Part shown: positions 1 through 7,840 of the stretch, piece after piece
How the letters are laid out: each line of letters starts with the position of its first letter
How positions within the stretch are numbered: position 1 is the first letter of the stretch
Assembly: GCA_937896295.1 (NCBI GenBank)
Contig: CALBME010000220.1
Span: 1 to 15,870, forward strand
From: an uncultured Micavibrio sp.
GTDB taxonomy: Bacteria > Pseudomonadota > Alphaproteobacteria > Micavibrionales > UBA1664
Length of the DNA stretch: 15,870 nucleotides
Direction of reading: 5' to 3'
Position numbers and translations under genes: made by a program
The notes under the pieces: model-generated
The model's database searches: none
What the model saw: the letters and a program-made list of their open reading frames with translations, nothing else
Told to the model about the DNA's origin: nothing

Positions 1-32
1 GACTGGAGTTCAGACGTGTGCTCTTCCGATCT
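1..32. other. Illumina TruSeq adapter remnant (assembly artefact)
   Basis: The first 32 bases match the end of the standard Illumina TruSeq read-2 adapter, finishing in GCTCTTCCGATCT. This is library DNA left at a contig end, not genome. Genomic sequence starts at about base 33. Reading through it adds false residues: the valS frame gains a tail ending IGRAHV, and the opposite strand opens with MCSSDL. Both are familiar adapter-derived peptides. Confidence 0.97.
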
Positions 33-2250
33 TGTCCGTGCGGACCGAACGAATGTCGGAGATGATGGACTGCAATTGCTTGATTTCAGCCTCAGCCCCG
101 GCGTTCTGGGCACCCGGATATTCGGGCCAGCGCGCGGCGATCAGTTTCGTGTCGTTGCGGGCGGTGATGCCTGCGTACAGCTCTTCCGTGATGAAGGGCA
201 TGAACGGGTTGAGCATGAGCAGGATCTGGTCGAAAACCCATGCGGATGTTTTGCGGATTTCATCGGCCGCGTCCGTATCCATCAACGGCTTGGCCAGTTC
301 CAGATACCAGTCGCAATAAGTACCCCAGACGAAATCGTAAATCGCGTCAGCGGCGGCGTTGAATTTGTATTCGGCCAAGGCCGTTTCGATACCCGCGCGG
401 CATTTGTCCGTCTCGCCCACGATCCATTGATTGAGCACATGCCGGGCCGATGTATAGTCGAACGACGCATCCGGCTTGGCATTGTTCATTTCAAGATAGC
501 GCGCCGCGTTCCAGATCTTGGTCGCAAAATTGCGATAACCTTCAACGCGCTTGTCGCTCATGCGGATGTCGCGGCCCTGCGCCGCCATGGCGCACAGGGT
601 GAAGCGCACGGCATCAGCGCCGTAGGTCTTGGTCAGTTCCAGCGGGTCGATGACGTTGCCCTTGGTCTTGGACATTTTCTGGCCCTTGGCGTCGCGGACC
701 AGCGCATGCATGTAGACCGTCTTAAACGGCACATCACCCATGAAATGGATGCCCATCATCATCATGCGGGCGACCCAGAAGAAGATAATATCGAAGCCGG
801 TGATGAGCACATCGCCCGGATAATACTTTTTCAGTTCAGGGGTTTCTTCGGGCCAACCCAGCGTGCTGAACGGCCACAGGGCCGATGAAAACCACGTATC
901 AAGCACATCGGGATCGCGGGTCAGCTTCACATTCGGGCCGACCTGGGCCTGGGCCTCCTCCTCCGTCTCGGCGACGTAGACGGTGCCATCGGGCGCGTAC
1001 CATGCCGGAATCTGGTGCCCCCACCAGAGCTGGCGCGAGATGCACCACGGTTCGATGGAGCGCATCCACGCAAAGTACGTGTTTTCCCATTGCTGGGGCA
1101 CGAATTTGGTTTTGCCTGTCTCGACCGCCTCGATCGCGGGTTTGGCCAGAGTCTGCGCATCGACATACCACTGGTCGGTCAGCAGCGGTTCGATCACCGC
1201 GTCGGAACGCTGGCTGTAGGGGATTTTGGTCATGTGGTCGTCGACCTTGACCAGCGCCTCTGTCGCTTCCAGTTCGGCCAGGATCTTTTTACGCGCGGCG
1301 TAACGGTCGAGGCCGATATATTCCTCGGGAATTTCGCCGGTCATTTTGGCGAATTTATCCATGACAGAAATCATGGGCAGGTTATGACGCTTGCCCAGGT
1401 TGAAGTCGTTGAAGTCGTGCGCAGGCGTGACCTTCATCGCGCCGGTGCCGGTTTCCATGTCGACGTAATCGTCGGCAATGATGGGCACGATACGCCCGAC
1501 GATCGGCACGATGGCGTTCTTGCCGATCAGGTCCCTGAAGCGTTCGTCGTTGGGGTTCACGACGATGGCGCTGTCACCCAGCATGGTTTCGGGACGCGTG
1601 GTCGCAATGGTGATGGTGCGCGCGCGGTCGCCTTCCACCTCGTACGCGATGTGCCACATATGGGCCTTGGTTTCGCGGCTTTCGACTTCAAGGTCCGAAA
1701 CCGCGGTCTGGAGTTTGGGGTCCCAGTTCACCAGCCGCTTGTCGCGGTAGATGAGTTTTTCGTTGTACAGGCGCACGAAGACTTTCAAGACGGCCTTGTT
1801 CAGGCCGTCGTCCATCGTGAAGCGTTCGCGGCTCCAGTCCGGCGTGGTACCGAGCTTGCGCAGCTGGCGGGTGATGGTGCCGCCGGATTCCGCCTTCCAG
1901 TCCCAGACGCGCTTGAGGAATTTTTCGCGCCCCATTTCCTTGCGGTTCAGCCCCTGCGCCTCCAGCTGGCGTTCAACGACCATCTGCGTGGCGATGCCCG
2001 CGTGGTCGGTGCCCGGCATCCACAGCGCGTCGCGGCCCTTCATGCGGTAATAGCGGGTCAGGATATCCTGCAGCGACATGTTCAGCGCGTGACCCATATG
2101 CAGGCTGCCCGTGACGTTCGGCGGGGGCATCATGATGGTGAAAGGCTGGCCGTTGCCCTGGGGCTGGGCGGCGAATACGCCGGATTGCTCCCACGCGTCG
2201 TAGTGGCGGGATTCAATGGCGGCGGGATCAAATGTTTTTTCGAGGGTCAT
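33..2250 (-). CDS. valS: Valine--tRNA ligase, C-terminus missing at contig end
   Basis: Class I aminoacyl-tRNA synthetase that charges tRNA-Val with valine in the cytoplasm. The class I signatures are present: HMGH at residues 51-54 after PPPNVTGSL, and KMSKT at about 525-529. The WWGHQIPAWY segment typical of Val/Ile/Leu enzymes and the editing-domain stretch TTRPETMLGDSA are also visible. The chosen start (ATG at 2250-2248) gives MTLEKTFDP, which fits the family; an in-frame ATG at 2286 adds 12 unlikely residues and lies only two bases from the stop of the gene before it. About 739 genuine residues remain, ending in SVRTD inside the anticodon-binding domain. The rest of that domain and the C-terminal coiled coil are lost because the contig ends in adapter. 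This is an assembly truncation, not a pseudogene. It lies 38 bases after the 163-residue gene and is probably co-transcribed with it. Confidence 0.96.
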
Positions 2251-2288
2251 GCCTGCGTTTTTCAGCCATAAAGCGCCGAAAATCAAGC

Positions 2289-2780
2289 TTATTTGACGCT
2301 TTGCGCCGGGCCGGGACCGCCAGCGGGACGGTCACGCCAATACTCCGGTCTTGCAAAGGGCAAATGTTCGGGGCGCGAGCAGATCGGGTTGTTATCCCCC
2401 GCCGCGACCTTTTCCCGGATCATGGAGAAGACGTTATTGCGGGCAAGGCTTGCGCCCAGCGCGTCCGCCTCGTCCCGCGTGGGCAGGTTTGCGTGGAGCC
2501 ACAGCACCACCTCCGGCGTCTGGTCCATGCGGGTCTGGGCACCGGACGGCCAGCGTTCAAACAAAAACCCTACGCCGTGACGCCAGCCATGGTTGGGAAC
2601 CCAGTCGGACCAGCTGACAACGCGAAAATCCTCCGCCCGGCCGCTGGGGTTGTAACCGTTGAAAAGCGGGCGGCTGAAGGTGGCCGGCAGGCGTTCAAAA
2701 CGATTGTCGTTGGCCGCGTCGGTAAAGACGCCACGCGACGAATTATGTCCGTAAAGGGTGGGAAGGTTGATGTCGCTCAT
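2289..2780 (-). CDS. Unrecognised 163-residue protein upstream of valS
   Basis: I do not recognise this protein. It starts MSDINLPTLYGHN and is soluble in character, with no signal peptide or membrane segment. It is rich in aromatic and charged residues: WSDWVPNHGWRHGVGF lies in the middle, and TPEVVLWLHANLPTRDEAD looks like a strand followed by a helix. The tail is Pro/Gly-rich (RPAGGPGPAQSVK). It sits between the popZ terminator and valS, reads the same way as valS, and its stop lies 38 bases before the valS start, so the two probably form a transcription unit whose promoter lies in 2781-2860. Base composition matches the neighbouring core genes. A start codon well placed after the terminator and an intact frame support a real gene. 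Function unknown. Confidence 0.75.
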   Translation of the reverse strand: MSDINLPTLYGHNSSRGVFTDAANDNRFERLPATFSRPLFNGYNPSGRAEDFRVVSWSDWVPNHGWRHGVGFLFERWPSGAQTRMDQTPEVVLWLHANLPTRDEADALGASLARNNVFSMIREKVAAGDNNPICSRPEHLPFARPEYWRDRPAGGPGPAQSVK

Positions 2781-2864
2781 GGTCCTGTTCAGTACATCTG
2801 CGCCCGTTTGCCGGGCGTCTGATCTTTGAAAAGACTACGAAAGGCACCCTGTGCAATTCAACAA

Positions 2865-2889
2865 AAAAGGCCCCTTGCCGGGGCCTTTT
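2865..2889 (-). terminator. Rho-independent terminator after popZ
   Basis: A ten-base perfect stem (AAAGGCCCC-type arms at 2865-2874 and 2880-2889) encloses a five-base loop. Read on the minus strand, the hairpin is followed by a run of six T. It lies 24 bases past the popZ stop, so it closes the popZ transcript and separates it from the 163-residue gene and valS. The plus-strand side has a shorter T tract, so weak bidirectional action is possible. Confidence 0.85.
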
Positions 2890-2913
2890 GTTTGGTGCGG
2901 TGCATAAGACGGA

Positions 2914-3567
2914 TCAACGATCCATCGCGGCCTTGACCATGCGTTCCAGTTCGCGTTCGACCATGCGTTCGATCATCGGCGGCAGGTTGCGGTCGAGCCA
3001 GTCCTTGAGCATGGGACGGATCATTTCGCGGACGATGTCTTCCAAGGTGCCTCCATTTCCGGCGCGGCTGATGGCGATGTTCTGGGCCAGGCGGCTCAGC
3101 GCATCGACGGAAGCGGCCTTGGCCGACTGATTCAGCAGTGATTCGGTGTCGATGATGTCCGTGGCCGGCGGCGGCGTCATCGCGGCGGCGACAGGCGCGG
3201 GTTCGGGTTCCGGGGCCGGTGCGGGCTCAGGCGCAGCCACTTCGGGATCGGTGAAGGCAAGGTTCATGTCCGTCTTGGACAGGTCGATACCGGCCAGCGG
3301 ATCGCGGCGCTCTTCCTTCGGATCGTCGGCAAAGGCGGCCAGATCGAGAATATCGTCGTCGGCGTTGATATCAAATGCATCGCGCGTTTTTTCGCCCGCG
3401 CCCATGTCGAGATCGACCGGCGCCGGGGCCGGCTCGGGCTCAGCCGAGACAGACTCGATGGCTGCTGCCGCCTCTTTCTCGGCGGCATCGTCATCGGAGA
3501 TGATTTCACGGATCGAGGCGAGAATTTCCTCGATTGACGGTTCCTGATCGCTGCGGGCTTCGGCCAT
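2914..3567 (-). CDS. popZ: Polar organising protein PopZ (DUF2497 family)
   Basis: PopZ forms a self-assembling matrix at the cell pole in alphaproteobacteria. In Caulobacter it tethers the ParB-origin complex and recruits cell-cycle regulators. Three parts are visible. An N-terminal helix, EPSIEEILASIREIISDDD (about residues 9-27), is the DUF2497 signature. A long, acidic, Pro/Ala-rich disordered linker follows (about 28-140). A conserved C-terminal helical block (about 168-217) includes VREMIRPMLKDWLDRNLPP and IERMVERELERMV and is used for oligomerisation. The length of 217 is within the family range. Its place between tolC and valS is the usual alphaproteobacterial order. A sigma70-like promoter lies just upstream and a strong terminator just downstream, so it is probably a single-gene unit. 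That this copy organises poles is inferred from the family. Confidence 0.9.
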   Translation of the reverse strand: MAEARSDQEPSIEEILASIREIISDDDAAEKEAAAAIESVSAEPEPAPAPVDLDMGAGEKTRDAFDINADDDILDLAAFADDPKEERRDPLAGIDLSKTDMNLAFTDPEVAAPEPAPAPEPEPAPVAAAMTPPPATDIIDTESLLNQSAKAASVDALSRLAQNIAISRAGNGGTLEDIVREMIRPMLKDWLDRNLPPMIERMVERELERMVKAAMDR

Positions 3568-3597
3568 TGGTGACGTAATCCTAGATATCCAGACTCA

Positions 3598-3626
3598 ACT
3601 AGAGAAGAATATCAAAACCTTGTCAA
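3598..3626 (-). promoter_or_regulatory. Sigma70-like promoter for popZ
   Basis: On the minus strand a perfect -35 TTGACA (3626-3621) is followed, after 17 bases, by TCTAGT (3603-3598; four of six matches to TATAAT). The -10 ends 30 bases before the popZ ATG. The gap 3568-3700 shows no other clear signal. A five-base hairpin near 3680-3696, just after the tolC stop, lacks a T run. Confidence 0.6.
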
Positions 3627-3700
3627 AGGGTCATCAGGGACGATTAAAACTTATTAAGAGGATTGTGAAGATCCGTCCGGTCGGCTGACTAGGCCGATGA

Positions 3701-5443
3701 CTATTGGACCGGCTGAACATCCGTCGAAAGCCAGGTTTTTCGTGCCTTGTCCCGCTGGGCTTTTTCGGAATCCGTACTGAACAGACCCAGTTTTTCCCCC
3801 GTCAGTTGGCCGGTGGCGGCCTGCAGCGCGAAGGCCGCGACCACCGCATCGCGGCGGGCGGAGACAAGACCCACCTGCGCATCCAGCAATTCGGCGTCGG
3901 CATTCAGGGTATCCAGCACGGTGCGCGTGCCGACCTGACGTTCGTTATAGACGCCTTCGCGGGCGATGTTGGCGGCTTCGACCTGTTGTTCGCGGGCGCC
4001 GATCTGGGCGATGGCGGCCTCGTAATTGTTCCAGGCGGTGGCCACCTGCCCCGTCACGGCGCGGCGGGCATCGTCGATACGGTCGCGTTTTTCCATCTGC
4101 TGGTACTTGGCCTGACGGATCTGGGCACGCGAAGCGCCGCCGTCATAAAGCGGCAGCGAGGCGCGCAGCGCGATGGTGGCATCGCGAGTGGAGTCGATCA
4201 GGCTGGTCTGTTCCCATGCCTTGCCGGCGGTGGCCTGCGCATAGACGTCAGGACGCAGCGCACCGCGTGCGAGTTCGATACCGCTTTGCGATGCCTTTTC
4301 CTGTTCTACAGCGGAACGGATGAGCGGATGAACATCATTGGCCAGCGTCTTGGCCGCATCCAGCGTGCCCGGAATGACCGCCTGGGTCGCATCATCGGAT
4401 ACGCGCAAGGCCGATCCGTCCATGCCTGCATATTGCATGAAGCGCGCAAGCGCGGATGAATAATCAGCCCGCGCGGCAACCAGCGTTGCATCGGCGCCGG
4501 ACAGGCGTGCCTGTGCCTGCGCCACGTCGGTGCGGGTCAGTTCGCCCACGCGGAAACCGTTGCGCGCGCTTTCGAGCGAACGGGCGATGACGGTGCGGTT
4601 CTGTTCGGTCAGCTCGATGGTCACACGCGCGCGCTGAATATCCATCGCGGCGGTTACGACGTTCATCAGCACGTCCTGCGTCGCGGCGTCATAGGCGGCC
4701 AGTGCGGCGTCGGAGAGTTTGAGCTGCTGTTCGATCTGCGCCAGCGTGCGGCCGCCGCGATAGAGATATTGCGTGCCGGTGATACCGATATCATACGGCG
4801 TCAGATTGTCTTTGCCGCCCGGGTCGTTTTCAATGTTGGAAACGCCGACCCCGCCGTTCACGGTCACGCCGGGACGGCGCAGCGATTCAGCGATGGAGAC
4901 GTTTTCGTATTGCTGGCGCAGCACTTCGCGCTCGGCGCGCAGAACCGGGCTGTCGGTGTAGGCTTTAGATAAAATATCGATGATTTTGGCGCCAGATATC
5001 TGGGGTACGGCTGCGCTTGTCGCGGCAGGCTGCGGTTCGGAGACAGGCATCACAACAGCCGGTGCAGGTTCCGGTGCGGCCATCGCGGGTGCGGCAGGTG
5101 CCGGTTCTGCAGGCACAGCCTGCGGCTGCGCGGTGACGACCAAAGGCGCCTGAGGCGCAGCAGGTTTTTTGGCGGCGTCCTTCGCAAGATCCTTGTCCGA
5201 GAGGATGGGCGCCATGCCCTTTGCGGGCGTGGCGGGGGCCGGCACGGGTGCAGGCAGCGCCGGCGCAGATGTTGTGGCGGTAGCCGTGATTTGCGGGGTT
5301 TCCTTCGGCAGTTCAGCCGAGCGCACGGTGGTGGTGATGCCGGAGCTGGGCGACGTGACGCTGTATTCGGTCTGCGCCAGCGCGGGGAGCGAAACGCCCG
5401 CCAGAAGGGCAATCATCAGGGAGGATCGGATCGAAGCGCGCAT
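3701..5443 (-). CDS. tolC: TolC-family outer membrane efflux/secretion channel
   Basis: TolC proteins form trimeric outer membrane channels with a periplasmic alpha-barrel that serve RND/ABC efflux pumps and type I secretion. The protein begins with a Sec signal peptide (MRASIRSSLMIALLAGVSLPALA, cut before Gln24). An unusually long Ala/Pro/Val-rich segment follows (about residues 50-145). The channel domain starts near 148 (SGAKIIDILSKAYTDSPVLRA). The YRGGRT stretch after the first outer membrane strands and the internally repeated helical halves (TRTDVAQAQARLSGADATL; GTRTVLDTLNADAELLDAQ) are typical of the TolC/OEP family. At 580 residues it is longer than the usual 430-500, and the extra length is the Pro/Ala segment, which may cross the periplasm or peptidoglycan as a linker. 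Its ATG overlaps the stop of the upstream methyltransferase-like gene (TGATG), so the two are translationally coupled. The transported substrate is unknown. Confidence 0.92.
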   Translation of the reverse strand: MRASIRSSLMIALLAGVSLPALAQTEYSVTSPSSGITTTVRSAELPKETPQITATATTSAPALPAPVPAPATPAKGMAPILSDKDLAKDAAKKPAAPQAPLVVTAQPQAVPAEPAPAAPAMAAPEPAPAVVMPVSEPQPAATSAAVPQISGAKIIDILSKAYTDSPVLRAEREVLRQQYENVSIAESLRRPGVTVNGGVGVSNIENDPGGKDNLTPYDIGITGTQYLYRGGRTLAQIEQQLKLSDAALAAYDAATQDVLMNVVTAAMDIQRARVTIELTEQNRTVIARSLESARNGFRVGELTRTDVAQAQARLSGADATLVAARADYSSALARFMQYAGMDGSALRVSDDATQAVIPGTLDAAKTLANDVHPLIRSAVEQEKASQSGIELARGALRPDVYAQATAGKAWEQTSLIDSTRDATIALRASLPLYDGGASRAQIRQAKYQQMEKRDRIDDARRAVTGQVATAWNNYEAAIAQIGAREQQVEAANIAREGVYNERQVGTRTVLDTLNADAELLDAQVGLVSARRDAVVAAFALQAATGQLTGEKLGLFSTDSEKAQRDKARKTWLSTDVQPVQ

Positions 5444-6090
5444 CAGAATACGAAGTCCGCGGCCGGTTCGAAACCCGCCAGGTAAGGTGTGGATGCGTCC
5501 GCGCCCGTGGTGATGTCGAGTGCGCCGTCATGGGATTTACGCGCGACGACAATGCGTCCCTGCGCGCGGCGCGTTTCGCGCAAGACGCAGATCAGCGCGC
5601 CGCCGACGGCGAGCTGCGCCGTCATTTCCGGTGTGATACGCGACACGGCGCCCGGAATGAAAACGACGTCATACGCGCCGCCCTGCCCGGCATCGGCCAC
5701 GACCGTGATATTCGAGATGCCGGCATCGGCCAGACGCGTACGCGCGGTGGATGCGGCGCTGGCATCCGCCTCAACCAGCGTGACGGTTTTCAGGAACTGC
5801 GCGAGCATCACGGCCGCCGGCAGATTGCCTGCACCATAAAACAGCCCGGTGGCGCCAGATCCGCGCACCGCTTCCTGAACCATGCGTGCCTCTGTCATCG
5901 GTTCGAGCAGCCAGCCTTTAGCGCCCGCGACTTCCTCGTCCATGTAGACATAGGGGCGCAGGTCGTCGCCCACGAAATTTTCGCGGGGCAGCGCCTTGTA
6001 AGCGTCGATCAGTGCCGCCGAATGAATGCCATTGGTCGCAATCTGCGCGTTGACCATATTCAGACGCGCGCGGGAAAAGTCAGTCGTCAT
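5443..6090 (-). CDS. Protein-L-isoaspartate O-methyltransferase-like protein, altered SAM loop
   Basis: Resembles the Pcm/PIMT relative found upstream of tolC in many alphaproteobacteria, a family that methylates isoaspartyl residues in damaged proteins using S-adenosylmethionine. Conserved parts are the N-terminus MTTDFSRARLNMVNAQI, LPRENFVGDDLRPYVYMDEE (about 34-53), LLEPMTEARM (61-70), and the family ending PYLAGFEPAADFVF. The SAM-binding motif I, normally like VLDVGCGTGY, reads GLFYGAGNLP at 82-91: the acidic residue and one glycine are lost. The ribose-binding acid after the next strand (E107 in TLVEADA) remains. Activity is therefore uncertain; it could be a weak or non-catalytic homologue. 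Its stop overlaps the tolC start by one base (TGATG). tRNA-Cys lies about 100 bases upstream on the same strand. No strong promoter was identified in 6091-6187. Confidence 0.8.
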   Translation of the reverse strand: MTTDFSRARLNMVNAQIATNGIHSAALIDAYKALPRENFVGDDLRPYVYMDEEVAGAKGWLLEPMTEARMVQEAVRGSGATGLFYGAGNLPAAVMLAQFLKTVTLVEADASAASTARTRLADAGISNITVVADAGQGGAYDVVFIPGAVSRITPEMTAQLAVGGALICVLRETRRAQGRIVVARKSHDGALDITTGADASTPYLAGFEPAADFVF

Positions 6091-6187
6091 GGGAACTTTT
6101 TCGAGAGAACGTTAACTACGTTAGCGAAAGTAGCGCGGGCAGGACGTGAAAACCAGCCCTACCGAGCGGTTATTTTGCCGCAAAGGG

Positions 6188-6261
6188 TGGAGGCGCGAGC
6201 CGGAATCGAACCGGCGTGGAAGGATTTGCAGTCCTCTGCCTCACCACTCGGCCATCGCGCC
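6188..6261 (-). tRNA. tRNA-Cys (GCA), CCA encoded
   Basis: A full cloverleaf reads on the minus strand. The acceptor stem GGCGCGA/TCGCGCC is at 6261-6255 and 6198-6192, followed by discriminator T and an encoded CCA (6190-6188). The D stem is GCC/GGC, the anticodon stem GAGGA/TCCTT has one G-T pair, and the T arm is GCCGG-TTCGATT-CCGGC. The anticodon loop CTGCAAA gives GCA, cysteine. The 96 bases 6262-6357 between this tRNA and the divergent gene should hold both promoters; I see no convincing tRNA promoter. Confidence 0.95.
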
Positions 6262-6357
6262 ACACACTCTTTACAGGGCGTCTGGTTAACACGCAGGTCG
6301 CTGAAAATCCAACAAAAAGTACTGGCCATCCGTGTTCACATAATATATCCCAGTTTT

Positions 6358-6852
6358 ATGACGACTAAGACATACATCCAGATCTGGTGCGACGGCAGTT
6401 ACCGGTCCGAGCACCGCACCATCGGCTTTGGCTGGGTCCGGGCCCATGACGGCGGCCAGACCGAAACCCGGTCCGAAAAGCTGCCGCCTTTGCGGGATTC
6501 CCACAATCATGGGTCCGACGTGGCGGAATTCAGCGCCTTTGCGGGTGCGCTTGCGCCCCTGCCCGATGGCAGCCTGGTCCATGTCCACATGGATTGCCGC
6601 AATGTCGTCGATGCCCTGAACGCCGAACGCCTGTCGCCCAAACACATGGGCATGCCGGCGGTCAAAGGCGCGTTCGAACGGGCGGTCGCACAGAAAAAGC
6701 GCATGTCTGACGTGCAGATCACCTTCACCAGCGACAGCAACCCCCGCATGGGCGAAGCGCACCGCCTGTCGCGCGAGGCGTCGACCCCGCCCAAAGGGGC
6801 CAAATCGCTGAAACGCCGGGGCAAGCACGCCCATCCGGTACGCGGATTTTAG
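6358..6852 (+). CDS. RNase H-fold family protein (putative), 164 residues
   Basis: Likely a member of the RNase H-like superfamily, whose classic members cut the RNA strand of RNA-DNA hybrids. The N-terminal strands IQIWCDGSY and TIGFGWV match the RNase HI start, with the first catalytic Asp at D12. A carboxylate in the first helix (E57 in DVAEFSAFAGAL) and one after the next strand (D79 in VHVHMDCRNVVDAL) fit the second and third active-site positions. The fourth, usually Asp in an NERADELA-like segment, appears to be His135 in GEAHRLSREA. The C-terminus is basic (KSLKRRGKHAHP), suggesting nucleic acid binding. ATG 6358 was chosen because the frame further upstream crosses tRNA-Cys and pcm antisense. 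A TAATAT stretch at 6341-6346 could be a -10, which would give a very short leader. It is followed 38 bases later by metA. True activity is inferred, not shown. Confidence 0.7.
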   Translation: MTTKTYIQIWCDGSYRSEHRTIGFGWVRAHDGGQTETRSEKLPPLRDSHNHGSDVAEFSAFAGALAPLPDGSLVHVHMDCRNVVDALNAERLSPKHMGMPAVKGAFERAVAQKKRMSDVQITFTSDSNPRMGEAHRLSREASTPPKGAKSLKRRGKHAHPVRGF

Positions 6853-6890
6853 GGTTGCGGACGCATCGCCTTAAGCTTTAGGACAAAGGC

Positions 6891-7808
6891 ATGCCGATCA
6901 AAATTCCCGATACCCTGCCCGCCGCCGCCATTCTTGAGGCGGAGCGCATTCCCCTGATACGGGAGGGGCGCGCGGCGCATCAGGACATCCGCCCGCTTCG
7001 CATCGCGCTTTTGAACCTGATGCCCAATAAAATCAAAACGGAAACCCAGCTTTTGCGCCTTCTGGGCGCCACGCCCTTGCAGGTGGAAATGACACTGGTG
7101 CGGATTGCGTCGCATGATTCCAAAAACACGTCCAAAGACCACCTGCTGGCATTTTACAAGACGTGGGACGAGATCAGGGACCAGAAATTCGACGCGCTGA
7201 TCGTGACCGGCGCCCCGGTCGAACACCTGCCTTACGCCGAGGTCACGTACTGGCCCGAACTGACCGCCATTCTGGACTGGGCGGAACGCCATGTGTATTC
7301 CAGCTTTTTCATCTGCTGGGGCGCGCAGGCGGCGCTTTACCATTATCACGGGGTGCCCAAGCGCGATGTTCCGGCCAAGCGTTTCGGGGTTTTCGACCAC
7401 CGCATTCTGATGCCGTTCCATCCGCTGATTGCCGGGTTTGACGATGTTTTTCCCGTCCCGGTGTCGCGCCACACCGAAATCCAGCATGAAGACGCCGCGA
7501 AGGTCGCGGGCCTTGAGATCCTGGCTGAGGCGGATGAAACCGGCCTGTGCCTTGCCTATGAGCCGGACAGGCGGCGGGTCTATATGTTCAATCACCTTGA
7601 ATACGATGCCGACACCCTGTCGGCCGAATATTTCCGGGACGCGCAGGCGGGCATGGACACGGCCCTGCCCTTTAACTATTTCCCCGGCAACGACCCCGCC
7701 AATACCCCCAAAATCACATGGCGGGCGCACCGGACCCTGTTGTTTTCCAACTGGATCAACATGGTTTACCAGGGCACGCCCTACGACCTCAACGCTTTGT
7801 CATATTGA
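6891..7808 (+). CDS. metA: Homoserine O-acyltransferase MetA (predicted O-acetyltransferase)
   Basis: Catalyses the first committed step of methionine synthesis by activating homoserine with an acyl-CoA in the cytoplasm. The family's catalytic triad falls at its standard positions: Cys142 in FICWGAQA, and His235 and Glu237 in FNHLEYD. The length of 305 is normal. Residue 111, which sets acyl-donor choice in MetA, is Glu here (VTGAPVEHLPYAEVTYW). Established work links Glu111 to acetyl-CoA use and Gly111, as in E. coli, to succinyl-CoA, so O-acetylhomoserine is the predicted product despite the common 'succinyltransferase' label. An AGGA (6880-6883) sits seven bases before the ATG as a ribosome binding site. 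No SAM riboswitch is visible in the short upstream gap. The ATPase gene follows closely on the same strand. Confidence 0.95.
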   Translation: MPIKIPDTLPAAAILEAERIPLIREGRAAHQDIRPLRIALLNLMPNKIKTETQLLRLLGATPLQVEMTLVRIASHDSKNTSKDHLLAFYKTWDEIRDQKFDALIVTGAPVEHLPYAEVTYWPELTAILDWAERHVYSSFFICWGAQAALYHYHGVPKRDVPAKRFGVFDHRILMPFHPLIAGFDDVFPVPVSRHTEIQHEDAAKVAGLEILAEADETGLCLAYEPDRRRVYMFNHLEYDADTLSAEYFRDAQAGMDTALPFNYFPGNDPANTPKITWRAHRTLLFSNWINMVYQGTPYDLNALSY

Positions 7809-7840
7809 CCGCCCTGTCTGGGTACTTTACACAATACGGG

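Noticed and set aside
1015..2271. Long plus-strand open frame of about 418 codons opposite valS
   Set aside because: It is antisense to a clear ValRS gene, its translation is His/Val/Asp-rich with no family features, and it arises from GC-rich codon bias.
3680..3700. Terminator after tolC
   Set aside because: A five-base stem (TCGGC/GCCGA on the minus strand) is present, but there is no T run; the stem alone is not convincing.
5530..6357. Long N-terminal extension of the RNase H-like frame
   Set aside because: It runs antisense through the Pcm-like gene and tRNA-Cys; the RNase H similarity begins only after ATG 6358.
6853..6890. SAM-II riboswitch upstream of metA, common in alphaproteobacteria
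   Set aside because: The 38-base gap is too short and shows no matching pseudoknot pattern.
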